The notes: generated by a model from the letters alone, not told the origin. Shown: positions 25,156 through 34,826, counted from the first letter of the stretch. The stretch: 64,000 nt of DNA from Algoriphagus marincola DSM 16067 (GCF_000429405.1 NZ_AUBU01000001.1:195321-259320), one strand, 5' to 3'. Numbers and translations: made by a program.

Positions 25156-26262
25156 ATGCCTTTTAAAAAGCTTCTCCCTTTACTCTACTTTTTTAAGCGA
25201 CAGGTCTCAAACGCCAAGTTATGGATGAGCATTCGTCTTGGTCTGGTGAAAAAGGCAAAGATCCAACCCTATTTGGGATTTGGAAGTGAAAGGGAAATCT
25301 ATCTCGCAGGCAGGGTTTTGGAGGATAAGGGGATTGCGCCTGCGAATGAGGAGGACGGATTCAAAGAAAACTTCCGATCCATGCGAAAGCGGTTTTTAAC
25401 CGTGATTTTTCCGGGTTTGGATGTTCGATTAGTTTGTGGTGAAGAAAGACTTTTAGCCAAAACCGATGAAGAAGGCTATTTCGAATTCAGATTTTCTTCA
25501 AAGAAAAAGCCTGAGTCGGGTTGGAATAACCTCAGCCTTTCCCTGCCTCAGCCTCCAATCAGAAAGCAGGAGCAGGTAGAAGCGAGCGCCTGGATATATG
25601 TGCCTTCCAAGAAAGCTGATTTTGGAATCATTTCGGATATAGATGACACCATCGTACCCACTGGAGCGACGAGGCTTTGGGATATGCTGAAAACGACCTT
25701 TGCCAAAAATGCCCATACCCGAGTTCCCTTTGCAGGGGTGTCTGCCTTGTACGATGCACTTCGAAAAGGTTCGGATGGGGAGGATAGCAATCCCATATTT
25801 TATGTTTCTAGTAGCCCTTGGAATCTCTATGATTTTCTTCAGGAAATGATGGCAGTTCATCAGATTCCAAGGGGACCCTTGATGTTGCGTGATTTGGGAC
25901 TATCAAGGGATCAGTTTATAGCCGGGAGTCATTGGGATCATAAATTGAAGCAGGCTGAGCATATTTTGTCTACTTATCCTGAACTGCCATTTATTTTAAT
26001 TGGAGACAGTGGTCAGAAGGATCCTGAGATTTATTTGGAGATTTGTCGGGATTTCCAAGGTCGAATTCAGGCGGTGTATATCCGGGCCGTTGGGGATAGG
26101 GATCTTTCAGGGCTTCAAGAAGATTATGAAAAGTTAGCTGTACCCTTTATTCTGATGAAAGATTCCATGGATGCCAGTAGACATGCTGCTGGGATGGGCT
26201 GGATATTGGAGGAGGATCAAAGTACCATTCTTCGACAAAAGCTACAGGATGAAGCGGGTTGA
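25156..26262 (+). CDS. App1-family (DUF2183) phosphatase
   Basis: 368 aa. C-terminal half has the App1 catalytic domain of the HAD superfamily: DxDxT motif ISDIDDTIVPTGA (Asp161, Asp163), YVSSSPWNLYDFL, the HWDHKL lysine region, and LIGDSGQKDPEIY. The N-terminal half (about 45-150) is a small beta domain of the kind seen in bacterial DUF2183 proteins. Yeast App1 is a phosphatidate phosphatase; the bacterial substrate is unproven. No signal peptide is obvious. It is a lone gene between repeat copy A and the (CA)n locus. Confidence 0.85.
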   Translation: MPFKKLLPLLYFFKRQVSNAKLWMSIRLGLVKKAKIQPYLGFGSEREIYLAGRVLEDKGIAPANEEDGFKENFRSMRKRFLTVIFPGLDVRLVCGEERLLAKTDEEGYFEFRFSSKKKPESGWNNLSLSLPQPPIRKQEQVEASAWIYVPSKKADFGIISDIDDTIVPTGATRLWDMLKTTFAKNAHTRVPFAGVSALYDALRKGSDGEDSNPIFYVSSSPWNLYDFLQEMMAVHQIPRGPLMLRDLGLSRDQFIAGSHWDHKLKQAEHILSTYPELPFILIGDSGQKDPEIYLEICRDFQGRIQAVYIRAVGDRDLSGLQEDYEKLAVPFILMKDSMDASRHAAGMGWILEEDQSTILRQKLQDEAG

Positions 26263-26558
26263 CAATCGAAAAAATTATTAAAAGTAAATCGATCACTAAA
26301 TGATTTCTTTTTTATCTAGTAGGTTCTCGGTTTACTGATGCCTTCCAATTCTTTACCTCGGTACTTGTTTTAGGCTTTCAAACTGGCAGGCAATGGTATT
26401 TCTAAGCTGCATTATTTAATCAGAAAAGATTGCTATTGGGTTTTGAACCCGCTAATTGAGTGCTTAAAATAAAAACTGCATTTCAAACAGTGAATCTTGT
26501 TGAAGTATTCAATTGTCATCGGATAGCTAAAATTAATTTATAAAAAAATAAATAAAAA
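26263..26558. other. intergenic region without recognised features
   Basis: No gene, RNA or strong repeat is visible. The region becomes very A/T-rich toward the promoter of the (CA)n lipoprotein locus. Confidence 0.5.
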
Positions 26559-26590
26559 TTTGTTCGTTTGAAGTATTGTAATTAATTTTT
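26559..26590 (+). promoter_or_regulatory. promoter of the (CA)n lipoprotein gene
   Basis: TTTG (26559-26562), 20-base spacer, TAATTTTT (26583-26590): the Bacteroidetes -33/-7 layout with one mismatch in the last base. Transcription would start near 26597, leaving about 22 nt before ATG 26619, which supports that ATG as the real start. Confidence 0.5.
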
Positions 26591-26625
26591 TCTCATTATC
26601 TATTTAAACTCAAATTTTATGGGAC

Positions 26626-26656
<31 letters not shown>

Positions 26657-26730
26657 CTGGTGATTTCCAACTTTCTCGTACAGATACTTGGAATAGCCTA
26701 AGCATCGGAATTTGTCTAATCCTTGCCGGC

Positions 26731-27981
26731 TTGGTATTAGTTTCTTGCTCAGAGTCAGAGTATTCTCCACAGCAGATGAAAGAACTGGAAAGAATTGCGA
26801 AAAAATCTCAGATCGACCTAAATGAGCCAGGTCTGACCTTTGCTTCGGCACTGGCGGCTGGATTGAAAGACGAGACATTGAGATCCTTTGTTTTTGACAA
26901 AACCCAAGAGCAGTTTGATGGTGATTTCAATTTTTTGTACTACACCGAAAAAAGTACTCCGGTAGGAGGTCCCAATTACAAATCGGTCACCTTTGAAGAG
27001 GCCTTGTTTGGGGATCCAAATAGATTTAAAATCAGTAACACCGCGCTGGATTTTGATCCTTTGATGCAGGTGGCCTTGCGGGGCGAGGAGGAGGATTTGT
27101 TTGCTATACAGTCTCTGGGTACTGATGTGCCTGTGTTTTACATTTCACCTGATCAGGATTTGGATCAGAACCCTATCGTACCGGTCTTTTATCCGGATGG
27201 AAATGTAGGTGAATGGGATATCAATCAAGTGCCAGAGGATCCTGTGCTGATCGTAGGGCTTAACGAACGACTGATCAAAGTAGAGCGAGGAGCTAATCAG
27301 CGAATTGCTCTTTCTACCTGTTTGGATGCTTCTGATCCCTATTTTAGTGATGGGATGAATGATTATTATTTTATCGATGATTACATGTGTGGAGGGACTT
27401 CTGGAGGTGGTAGCGGAACAGGAGGTTCAGGAGGCAGCGGAACTGGGGGTAGTACGGGTTGTGACCGAGATCAAAATAATAATCCTGATTTCTTAGATAG
27501 AGCAAAGTTTGAATCCATGAATTGGATGCGTGAAGCTGAAGGATGGTTAGATGGTGCTCCAGAAGTATATTATATTCTATTTACAGGCTCCTCTCAAGCT
27601 AATTTAGCTCAATTACCACCTAAGGCTTTGCCCGTAGTAGATAGAAGTAAGTGGAAAGACTGCGGAGTATTCACCTGTAACCCTGAATGGCTTTTTAATA
27701 TCAATCTTGAGATGTTCAATTGGGATCCCCAGTTGTATGGTCGTGCTGTTACTATTCGGTTTTTTGAATATGATCCCGGAGATTCGGAGACTAGGAGTTT
27801 TAGTATTACTGTCAAAGATGCTGCGGGAAATAATCAAACTTTCACAAGTAGTACAACGGTTTCAAATAATGACTTTGATTTATTTGGTACCCCAATGGAA
27901 TATTGCGATGATGTTACAGGTTCAGATCTGAAAATCTATACAACAGGAAGGTTTAATTTTGCTGTTAAAATAAATGGTTGA
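26731..27981 (+). CDS. large lipoprotein, start out of frame behind a (CA)n tract
   Basis: The listed start is a TTG; no ATG or GTG lies in frame upstream. The open frame continues back to 26608 and encodes a complete lipoprotein signal before the TTG: SRTDTWNSLSIGICLILAG then LVLVSC (Cys at 26746). The promoter and the ATG at 26619 are one frame off, with (CA)14 between, so in this sequence the gene reads as OFF. The mature part (about 410 aa) has no recognised domain: acidic N-terminal region, a Gly/Ser-rich linker near residues 220-243 (GGTSGGGSGTGGSGGSGT), then a beta-rich C-terminal domain. It overlaps the next gene by 8 bases. Probably surface-exposed; function unknown. Confidence 0.75.
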   Translation: MVLVSCSESEYSPQQMKELERIAKKSQIDLNEPGLTFASALAAGLKDETLRSFVFDKTQEQFDGDFNFLYYTEKSTPVGGPNYKSVTFEEALFGDPNRFKISNTALDFDPLMQVALRGEEEDLFAIQSLGTDVPVFYISPDQDLDQNPIVPVFYPDGNVGEWDINQVPEDPVLIVGLNERLIKVERGANQRIALSTCLDASDPYFSDGMNDYYFIDDYMCGGTSGGGSGTGGSGGSGTGGSTGCDRDQNNNPDFLDRAKFESMNWMREAEGWLDGAPEVYYILFTGSSQANLAQLPPKALPVVDRSKWKDCGVFTCNPEWLFNINLEMFNWDPQLYGRAVTIRFFEYDPGDSETRSFSITVKDAAGNNQTFTSSTTVSNNDFDLFGTPMEYCDDVTGSDLKIYTTGRFNFAVKING

Positions 27982-28705
27982 AGTGCGGGCCATACTTACA
28001 GCCTGTTTGGTCATAATTGCCGGGCAGGCCGTTTTTTCCCAGAGTTTAAAAGTGGGTTTTGGGTTAATTGATGAGCAAAGGAGGTTCGCTTCCCAAATCT
28101 CTTTGGATACTTTAATTGGATATGAACAAACAAACGGATCTACAGATTATCCCATGCCTTTTATAAGTTACCAATACCCGGTTTCTGAAAAGATTCAACT
28201 TAACATTGGTATCCAATACCATGTATCCAGAATTGCCTTTGCAGTAGAATATACATCAGATTCTTGGCCGGATCATATCCCTTCAATAGGTAAAGGCTGG
28301 GGTACTGCCACTCGAAATATTGAGATTCCCTTAGGTGGAAGTTATCAGCTCATTGGTTCAGAGAAGGTGAAATTATTACTTGACCTTTCCGCTGTTCCTG
28401 TTTTTGCAATTCAAGATTTTGAAAAATTGAAGATAGAGCCTCAAGGAATTGATTGGACTCAGGAGGTGATCGACGTACTGAATGCTTCGGAGACTATCCC
28501 GAAATCCTTCTATATGAATTTTCAATATGGACTTTCTCTGGAATACAAGCGCTTTGGGCTGACTCTTTTCCGAACGAATAATATCAATCGGTCAATTAGC
28601 AATGGATACAATCTTTATGGGCAAGACTATACATATCAGCGAAGGACCCAGTCAACAAGATTGGGTTTGTATTATAGATTTGAATTTAGGAAGGAAAAGG
28701 AATAA
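27974..28705 (+). CDS. putative outer-membrane beta-barrel-like protein
   Basis: 243 aa. Its ATG overlaps the stop of the (CA)n lipoprotein gene (ATGGTTGA), so translation is coupled. Signal peptide to VFSQ (about 23). The rest shows alternating amphipathic strands with aromatic ends (MPFISYQYPVSEKIQLNIGIQYHVSRIAFAVEY, FGLTLFRTNNINRS) and a C-terminal TRLGLYYRFEFRKEKE strand pattern, as in small porin-like barrels. No named family is recognised. If the upstream lipoprotein is switched off, its translation may also fall. A terminator hairpin follows at 28756. Confidence 0.6.
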   Translation: MVEVRAILTACLVIIAGQAVFSQSLKVGFGLIDEQRRFASQISLDTLIGYEQTNGSTDYPMPFISYQYPVSEKIQLNIGIQYHVSRIAFAVEYTSDSWPDHIPSIGKGWGTATRNIEIPLGGSYQLIGSEKVKLLLDLSAVPVFAIQDFEKLKIEPQGIDWTQEVIDVLNASETIPKSFYMNFQYGLSLEYKRFGLTLFRTNNINRSISNGYNLYGQDYTYQRRTQSTRLGLYYRFEFRKEKE

Positions 28706-28755
28706 TACTGACTAGTCCTGAATATGCGTTACAGTTTTTAAGGATAAATTTAAAC

Positions 28756-28785
28756 AGCATCGAGTTTCGGCTCGGTGCTTTTTTT
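28756..28785 (+). terminator. terminator of the lipoprotein/barrel unit
   Basis: AGCATCGAG / CTCGGTGCT stem with a short loop followed by seven T residues. It touches the 3' end of the convergent penicillin acylase gene. Confidence 0.8.
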
Positions 28786-31219
28786 ACTTATCAGTCTTCA
28801 ATATCCTCCGCTCCACCTGTTGCTTCAAAATATGATCTTTAGCAAAGGGAATCCCCTCAAATTCATCATTAGCCCAGATGGGAAATAGGTTTTTGTAAAA
28901 AGGGCTTTCGGGGTTGCCTGATTGGCCCGGATTGTTGATTCCGATGGTTTTTTCCCAGTCTTCGGTGTCTACTACGATGCGGAAGGAGGCGCCGGAGGTA
29001 TTATTGTCTCCATAGGCGTTGGCTCCGGGGGTAAAGCTGTAGCCTCCCCGGGGTAGCGTTTCGGTGTTGAGTTTGGCCTGCCATTCGGCATTGACCACTT
29101 CGCCTAGGGGATGACGGATTTTGGCGTGTTTGTAATCCGCCTGTCCATATCGCCAGTTAGCGACATTTTTCCCCAGCTTGCCTTCCAAAGCTTCGATAGC
29201 TTCCTCGAAACTTGCCATCAATAATTGATTCCGGTTTTCTATCGGGTTTTGATCATAGATCCTAGTAGGATTTTCCATCCACTCCAGCACCCGAGTCAGC
29301 TGAATGCTTCCCAGCCAGGGTTTGACTTCATCTGGAATCATCAAATCGGAAACGTTTTGCCTCAGAATTCGCTCCCACATCACATAAACTCCCGCTTCTA
29401 CTGAGCTGGGAGCCAAAACAAAATCCCAGTTTTCCAGGACCTGACTTAAAGAATCAGCTCGTACAGTTTCAAAAGTTAGATTTTTCAGAAAAGGAACCAA
29501 TCGTCTTGCGGGCAAAGCCAAATAGTCATTTTGCAAAGCTCCCAGTTCCTCGACCGTAAACTTCTTATCTTGACCCAATACCTCCTTGATTCTCTCCCCT
29601 CGAAAATCATCTGCCCATTCATAGCCCAGGGCCTCCGGAAAGCGATAATCTGCTTCAGCTACATTTTGATTGGCTGTAGAAATAAAACCAGATTCGGGGT
29701 TTATGGAGTGAGGTCGATCGGCGATGGGAAGGTAGTCATCCCATTCGTAGCGACCATCACCCATGGTGGCAACCAGTCCTGAAAAACCCCTTCGAATGGG
29801 GGCGATTCCCGTTGCCTGCCAGCCGATATCGCCTGTTTTATCAGCCCAAACCATGTTTTCCGCAGGAATATTGTTGTAGGTACAGGCATCGCGAAACTCC
29901 TCCCAAGTCGTGGACTGATCCATTCGCAGACTGGCGAGATAGGGCGCCGAACCAGGTTCTAACCAAGCACATTCCACCGCCACTGCCTTATTTAAGTCCT
30001 CATCGATGAAGGTAACCGGTCCGTGAATTGTATAGTAATGGGTGACGATTTCATCCTCTTTCCCTTTTACTTTCTCTTTCCCTTTTACTTTGATCGTGTC
30101 TTGGATACTTTGCATTTCCAGCCATTCGCCCTTGTGTCGGTATTGGCTAGGGTTATCGGGGTTGATATCATAGACTCGAAGGTCTTCATTGTCTGTAGAA
30201 AAAATCGTCAATCCCCAAGCCCCATAGTCATTGTGCCCAATGGAAACGCCCGGAATAACAGGCTCTCCCGCTCCAATCACATTCCAACCCGGAGCATTTA
30301 GATGAACCCAATAGCGCAAGGAGGGGATGGCTTGTAAGCGATGGGGATCATTGGCCATCATGGGATAGCCACTGGCAGATTTTTCTCCGGAAATCACCCA
30401 ATTATTGCTTCCCTGTGCAAAGGCATCTGAGTTTAAGGTGAAATTTAATTCTTCTTCAAGTAAGGCAGTGACTTCCTCAAACTCTTTAGTATCCCTTCGA
30501 AATTCCTCCATGATGTCTTCCGGCCGAAATTCAACTCTCCTTCGGAATGCCTGATAGGGAGCCAGAATATCTTTCATCAATAATTCTTCTGGGATACCCG
30601 GATCCAAATCTAAGACTGGCTCATTGGGATGGAAATAGTAAAGTTCCTTTGCTTTTTCGTCTCCAATCTGACTGACAACCCGGCTGATATCCAATTCGTC
30701 CACCACATTTTCCAACAGACCCTGATGACGAGAAATCACCACCTCCCAAGTCCAGAGTTGGGGTTGGATTCCCAGCATTTTAAATTCAATTGGCAGAGTT
30801 TCAGGACTGGCCTTAGCTTCCTCGATGTAGGTATTGATACCTGCCACGAAAGAATCTACGATCTCCACTCCGCGAGGATGGTAATGTCTGAGTTCGGTTT
30901 CCTTGTCCCCTCGGAATTTGAAAAGCCGGACACCCCGATCCCGTTCTAATTCACGTTCGCCCAAAATCTCAGCTAAAGTTCCTGTAGCTTGTCTCCTCCA
31001 TAGTTCAAATTGAAACAGGCGATCTTTGGCAGCCAAGTAACCCTGAGCAAAGAATAGGTCCTCTTCATTTTGGGCGAAAATGTGATTGATCCCATTTTGG
31101 TCGCGAATGACTTCTACAGACTGATTGAGACCTTGGATTTCATTTTCTTTTTCTGTGCAAGAAAGAAAGATGGTGAGGGAAATGGTCGAAATAAGAACGG
31201 AAATGCGAGCTATTTGCAT
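28784..31219 (-). CDS. penicillin acylase family lipoprotein (Ntn hydrolase)
   Basis: 811 aa from the ATG at 31219, which opens a lipoprotein signal ending in SC (Cys21); a 40-residue upstream extension has no signal character and is rejected. Alpha chain at about 30-255 (VEVIRDQNGINHIFAQNEEDLFFAQGYLAAKDRLFQFELWRRQ). The autoprocessing site is Gly270-Ser271 in FAQGSNNWVISG, where Ser271 becomes the N-terminal nucleophile of the beta chain; NDPHR and the oxyanion Asn regions follow. Likely an envelope amidohydrolase such as an acyl-homoserine-lactone or beta-lactam acylase; the natural substrate cannot be assigned. Confidence 0.9.
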   Translation of the reverse strand: MQIARISVLISTISLTIFLSCTEKENEIQGLNQSVEVIRDQNGINHIFAQNEEDLFFAQGYLAAKDRLFQFELWRRQATGTLAEILGERELERDRGVRLFKFRGDKETELRHYHPRGVEIVDSFVAGINTYIEEAKASPETLPIEFKMLGIQPQLWTWEVVISRHQGLLENVVDELDISRVVSQIGDEKAKELYYFHPNEPVLDLDPGIPEELLMKDILAPYQAFRRRVEFRPEDIMEEFRRDTKEFEEVTALLEEELNFTLNSDAFAQGSNNWVISGEKSASGYPMMANDPHRLQAIPSLRYWVHLNAPGWNVIGAGEPVIPGVSIGHNDYGAWGLTIFSTDNEDLRVYDINPDNPSQYRHKGEWLEMQSIQDTIKVKGKEKVKGKEDEIVTHYYTIHGPVTFIDEDLNKAVAVECAWLEPGSAPYLASLRMDQSTTWEEFRDACTYNNIPAENMVWADKTGDIGWQATGIAPIRRGFSGLVATMGDGRYEWDDYLPIADRPHSINPESGFISTANQNVAEADYRFPEALGYEWADDFRGERIKEVLGQDKKFTVEELGALQNDYLALPARRLVPFLKNLTFETVRADSLSQVLENWDFVLAPSSVEAGVYVMWERILRQNVSDLMIPDEVKPWLGSIQLTRVLEWMENPTRIYDQNPIENRNQLLMASFEEAIEALEGKLGKNVANWRYGQADYKHAKIRHPLGEVVNAEWQAKLNTETLPRGGYSFTPGANAYGDNNTSGASFRIVVDTEDWEKTIGINNPGQSGNPESPFYKNLFPIWANDEFEGIPFAKDHILKQQVERRILKTDK

Positions 31220-31295
31220 AGGTTTTGATTTTGATAGAAAGTCGAGCTCAAAATACTGAATTCCAACTGCTTTTATATGGATGGAATAAAATCCA

Positions 31296-31322
31296 AAAAA
31301 GAACCCCGGAATATCCGGGGCT
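31296..31322 (-). terminator. terminator of the Hsp20 gene
   Basis: Minus-strand AGCCCCGGATATTCCGGGGTTC hairpin core (CCCCGGA / TCCGGGG) followed by TTTTTT, 46 bases after the hsp20 stop. Confidence 0.8.
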
Positions 31323-31367
31323 CCTTTTCTAACTATCAATCAAAAAATACTACCTCTATGGGTTTTT

Positions 31368-31814
31368 TCAGCCTACCGAAATTGCCTTTTTAGCTTTTCC
31401 TTCAGCTAGTGCTTTTTTAGGAAGGACTAGTTTCAACAAACCCTTTTCGTATTTGGCATCAATGCTCTCTTCGGTGATATTTTCGGGAAGTACAAAAGAC
31501 CTTCGAATACTCGAATACGAAAATTCCTTTCTTCGATAATCATCTTTTTCCACTTCTTTTTCGTCCTTTTTCTCTGCAGAAATATTGAGAATGCCATCCT
31601 CCACTTCTATTTTGAAGTCCTTCTTTTCAAATCCCGGCGCCGATAATTCTATTTTGAATTCCTTTTCATTCTCGATAACATTGGCTGAGGGAACCTCCGC
31701 AGATTTGTCTGCGAACCACAATTTTTCATCCCAGTCGAAGGGATTCTCTGCGCCAAAGAAGTCCTGGACCATTTTGGGCCAAAAACCTCTATTTCGTTTT
31801 GCTAAAGTGCCCAT
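31368..31814 (-). CDS. Hsp20/alpha-crystallin small heat-shock protein
   Basis: 148 aa from the ATG at 31814 (MGTLAKRNRG); a 20-residue upstream extension is unlike the family. Alpha-crystallin domain at about 40-135: VIENEKEFKIELSAPGFEKKDFKIEVEDGILNISAEKK, then the conserved SFVLPENITEESIDAKYEKGLLKLVLPK. The N-terminal arm is short and the C-terminal tail carries KKAISVG, an IxI/V-like anchor. It holds unfolding proteins in the cytoplasm in an ATP-independent way. It is monocistronic with a strong terminator and diverges from a Gfo/Idh gene. Confidence 0.95.
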   Translation of the reverse strand: MGTLAKRNRGFWPKMVQDFFGAENPFDWDEKLWFADKSAEVPSANVIENEKEFKIELSAPGFEKKDFKIEVEDGILNISAEKKDEKEVEKDDYRRKEFSYSSIRRSFVLPENITEESIDAKYEKGLLKLVLPKKALAEGKAKKAISVG

Positions 31815-31983
31815 GATTGAAATTGATTTTGTTGACTTAAATTTCGACTCTCTTCCTGAAATTTGGAATGACAAAAGTCAGGAAATCAGCTGATTGAGAT
31901 CAAATTAAACAAAGTGTTAAACAGAAGTAATTTTTGAAAGCAATCTTATAAATCTGTATTTTGGTTGAAAATTGAACTAAGTG

Positions 31984-33090
31984 ATGACACATTTTTCCAG
32001 AAGAGAATTGATTAAAAAACTCGGATTGCTTTCAGGCATGACTTACCTGACCCCTTATGCATTCTCAGCCTGTGCCGAACCCAAAAACTCCGAAAAGAAA
32101 CTGGGAGTTGCATTAGTCGGCTTGGGCTACTACAGCACGGATCTTTTGGCTCCAGCTCTACAAATGACGAAGCATTGCTACTTGGCAGGTATCGTAACCG
32201 GAACGCCCGAAAAAGAGAAAATCTGGATGGATAAATACGGGATTCCAAAGGAGAATGTGTATAACTATGAAAACTTTGACTCCATCAAAGACAATCCCGC
32301 TATTGATGTGGTCTATGTGGTCCTTCCACCCTCTATGCATCGAGAGTATGTGGAGCGGGCCGCTGCGGCCAAAAAGCAGGTTTGGTGTGAAAAGCCGATG
32401 GCGGTCACTGCCAATGAATGCCAAGCCATGATCGATGCTTGTAAAGCAAATGGGGTCAGCCTATCCATCGGCTACCGTTGTCAGCATGAACCGAATACCC
32501 TAGAGTTTCAGCGAATAGTCAAGGAAGGACTGCTAGGTCCAGTTCAGCGGGTAGAATGTGCTGCTGGTTATCGGGAAAACCGCACCAATCATTGGAAACA
32601 AAAGCGGGAGATGGGAGGTGGAGTGATTTACGATATGGGGGTTTATTCTATTCAAGGAGCCCGACTAGGGAGCAACATGGAACCTATTGCTGTCAAATCT
32701 GCCAAAGTCTGGACCGAAAGACCAGACATCTACCAAAATGGGTTGGGTGAGATCGTGGAAGCCGAGTTAGAATTCCCCGATGGAGTGACTGCTTGGATCA
32801 AAACTAGCTTTGCAGATAATATCAATTTTTTAAACATCCATTGTGAAGACGGCACGATAGAAATGGCACCCTTTCAGGCCTACGCAGGAAATCGCGGAAA
32901 AAGTCCGCTAGGTGAAATCAACTTCCCATATCAAGTCCCTTGGCAGCAAGCCAATCAGATGGATAGGGATGCGCTTGCCATTATGAATAATCAAGCGATG
33001 AAAGTGCCTGGTGAGGAAGGCAAGCGCGATATTCGAATTGTTGAAGCCATTCTAGAATCAGCGAAGACTGGCGAAAGGGTCTTGATTTAA
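31984..33090 (+). CDS. Tat-exported Gfo/Idh/MocA-family oxidoreductase
   Basis: 368 aa from the ATG at 31984; the in-frame GTG one codon earlier is less likely. Twin-arginine type start FSRRELIKKLGLLSG, ending in the lipobox-like YAFSAC. Rossmann NAD(P) domain: KLGVALVGLGYYSTDLLAPAL, then DVVYVVLPPSMHREYVERAAAAKKQVWCEKPMA with the catalytic EKP lysine; the C-terminal alpha/beta domain has GGGVIYDMGVYSI. Relatives use NADP(H) on sugars or cyclitols (glucose-fructose oxidoreductase is the closest exported model). The substrate is unknown; no sugar-uptake genes adjoin it. Confidence 0.9.
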   Translation: MTHFSRRELIKKLGLLSGMTYLTPYAFSACAEPKNSEKKLGVALVGLGYYSTDLLAPALQMTKHCYLAGIVTGTPEKEKIWMDKYGIPKENVYNYENFDSIKDNPAIDVVYVVLPPSMHREYVERAAAAKKQVWCEKPMAVTANECQAMIDACKANGVSLSIGYRCQHEPNTLEFQRIVKEGLLGPVQRVECAAGYRENRTNHWKQKREMGGGVIYDMGVYSIQGARLGSNMEPIAVKSAKVWTERPDIYQNGLGEIVEAELEFPDGVTAWIKTSFADNINFLNIHCEDGTIEMAPFQAYAGNRGKSPLGEINFPYQVPWQQANQMDRDALAIMNNQAMKVPGEEGKRDIRIVEAILESAKTGERVLI

Positions 33091-33136
33091 AAGGATTTAG
33101 CTTTTGAAATCTTTATGATTTATTTCTAATTCTCCT

Positions 33137-34312
33137 TTATAATCGATAAGGTATTCTGGAAAAAACCAGTTCCTGCCCATTCGTTTTTTTGATTGTGAAT
33201 TGGTCAACATTTACCCCATAATACCATCGGATAAATTGGCACTGATCCTCAAAACTTTCAGGTGAAATTCCATTCACTTCCATAATTTCTTCTCCCACTT
33301 CTATAAGCTCGTCTTCTGGAATGAGCCCTACAGACTTGCCAGAGATGACCACTTTGCCATTTTGGTAGTTTAAATTAAGGTAATTTGGATATTTAAACGG
33401 TCCGGGATTATCTTTTAGATTAAGGTAGTAAGCGGACTCCGAATTGTTGATAATCGTTTGATGGCTCAAGTGAGCGAAAAAGCCTATTCCTAGTTTATTT
33501 GCAGTTGGATACTCAAATGTAGCCGGTACCTGAGGGAAAGACTTTCCAGCGATCCTGAGACTATCTAAAAGTATAATGGAGGTAGGGATCACAGTCTGAC
33601 TGACTGCGCCCGTATTTAAGCTTATGTTGGGATTATCTAATCCAAGCGATTTTTTGGAAGCTAAAAATTCTTGAATAGAACTCTGCCTGTCAGAAATATC
33701 CAGTATTCCTGAGAATCCGGTGTCGATGAGGATATTTTCGAAATCAATTCCCTCAAAGCTAAAATCCAAAAAAGGCCGATTTCCCATATATTTCACAGGG
33801 ATTTTCATAAAATGGCTTTCTACGGGAAAGGGTTTCAGCGATACCTGAATAGTTTTTTGTTCGAAATCAATCTTCCAATTGAGCTTCTGAATAACATTGG
33901 ACCCGAGAAGGTAGTAATCATGACATACCAAATAAGGCATATCTGTCAAAAGGTTATTGACATTAGTAATTTCAAAGCCTCCTATCTCCACCAGATTAGT
34001 AATTCCTGTTCTTACTCTTTTCCGCTCCCGGTTGGAATCCCTCATCGTCATTCGTTTGCTTTTTTTGGAAATTCCTCCCTTTTCAAGGATGTTTTCACCA
34101 GCTAGCCCCATAGCAGCTCCAGTATCAAAGGCAAAATCAATTTCTTGGCCGTTCATTTTTCCTTTGAAAACCAAAAGCCTGGCGTCCATATGAAATGGAA
34201 TCGTAAAGACTGTGTCTTCTTTGGATTGGGCTTGGAGAAAATTGGGCGTGAGAAAAATAAAAACGGCAATACTCCACAAGCAAGTGAGTGAAAGCTTCTT
34301 AGGATTCAACAT
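33137..34312 (-). CDS. retropepsin-like aspartyl protease with C-terminal PDZ-like segment
   Basis: About 391 aa from the ATG at 34312; the codon three positions upstream is TTG. Signal peptide to FLQAQ. Two aspartyl-protease-like motifs lie in one chain: FAFDTGAAMGLAG (about 60) and ENILIDTGFSGILDIS (about 192), each heading a half with the retropepsin pattern. The C-terminal segment SGKSVGLIPEDELIEVGEEIMEVNG resembles a PDZ ligand-binding edge. Secreted proteins with this layout are frequent in Bacteroidetes. Its start overlaps the stop of the upstream VOC gene by 14 bases, so the two are coupled. Confidence 0.8.
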   Translation of the reverse strand: MLNPKKLSLTCLWSIAVFIFLTPNFLQAQSKEDTVFTIPFHMDARLLVFKGKMNGQEIDFAFDTGAAMGLAGENILEKGGISKKSKRMTMRDSNRERKRVRTGITNLVEIGGFEITNVNNLLTDMPYLVCHDYYLLGSNVIQKLNWKIDFEQKTIQVSLKPFPVESHFMKIPVKYMGNRPFLDFSFEGIDFENILIDTGFSGILDISDRQSSIQEFLASKKSLGLDNPNISLNTGAVSQTVIPTSIILLDSLRIAGKSFPQVPATFEYPTANKLGIGFFAHLSHQTIINNSESAYYLNLKDNPGPFKYPNYLNLNYQNGKVVISGKSVGLIPEDELIEVGEEIMEVNGISPESFEDQCQFIRWYYGVNVDQFTIKKTNGQELVFSRIPYRL

Positions 34313-34676
34313 GCTGATCAATTAAAATGGTATTTCCATCAGGGTCAAAAAGAAGGATACTTGCAGGACCTGAGCTATTTGGGTCGGCTTCCTGAGCTAA
34401 TGGAATTCCGGATTCCTTTAGTGATTTTTGAATTTTTCGTACATCGTCGAAGTTGCCCACTTGTTGCGCTTCCTGATCCCAGCCGGGGTTGAAAGTCAGG
34501 ATGTTTTTTTCGAACATTTCATGAAAAAGGCCAATCAAAGTCTGATCGTTTTTCATGATCAGATAGTTTTGTTCCATGCTTCCAGCAAAAACAGCGAATC
34601 CGAGTTGTTCATAAAATGTTCTGGATTTTAATAGGTCTTTGACAGAAAGACTGATGGAGAATGCGCCTAGTTTCAT
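34299..34676 (-). CDS. VOC-superfamily (glyoxalase-like) protein
   Basis: 125 aa, one VOC module of two beta-alpha-beta-beta-beta halves: FSISLSVKDLLKSRTFYEQLGFAVFAG at the start and PASILLFDPDGNTILIDQHV at the end. The typical metal-ligand positions are only partly kept (no clear first His), so enzymatic type cannot be given; glyoxalase, dioxygenase and resistance proteins share this fold. Overlaps the following protease gene by 14 bases. Confidence 0.85.
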   Translation of the reverse strand: MKLGAFSISLSVKDLLKSRTFYEQLGFAVFAGSMEQNYLIMKNDQTLIGLFHEMFEKNILTFNPGWDQEAQQVGNFDDVRKIQKSLKESGIPLAQEADPNSSGPASILLFDPDGNTILIDQHVES

Positions 34677-34696
34677 GATCTTTAAGTTTAAAATTT

Positions 34697-34812
34697 CATG
34701 TGTTTATAATTTGATTTTCAAAGGCCACATAGCTTGTCCCGAACTTGATTCGGGAGAATCTCGCAGTTATAATCATCCCTCTGTGTGACGGGTACGTCAT
34801 GCTCGATTTCAA
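34697..34812. repeat. modular intergenic repeat, copy B
   Basis: Same ordered blocks as copy A at 24919-25043, but with a hairpin unit TCCCGAACTTGATTCGGGA (34737-34755) inserted between CCACATAG and AATCTCGCA, and without the two hairpins of copy A. Confidence 0.65.
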
Positions 34813-34826
34813 GAAATTACAAATTT

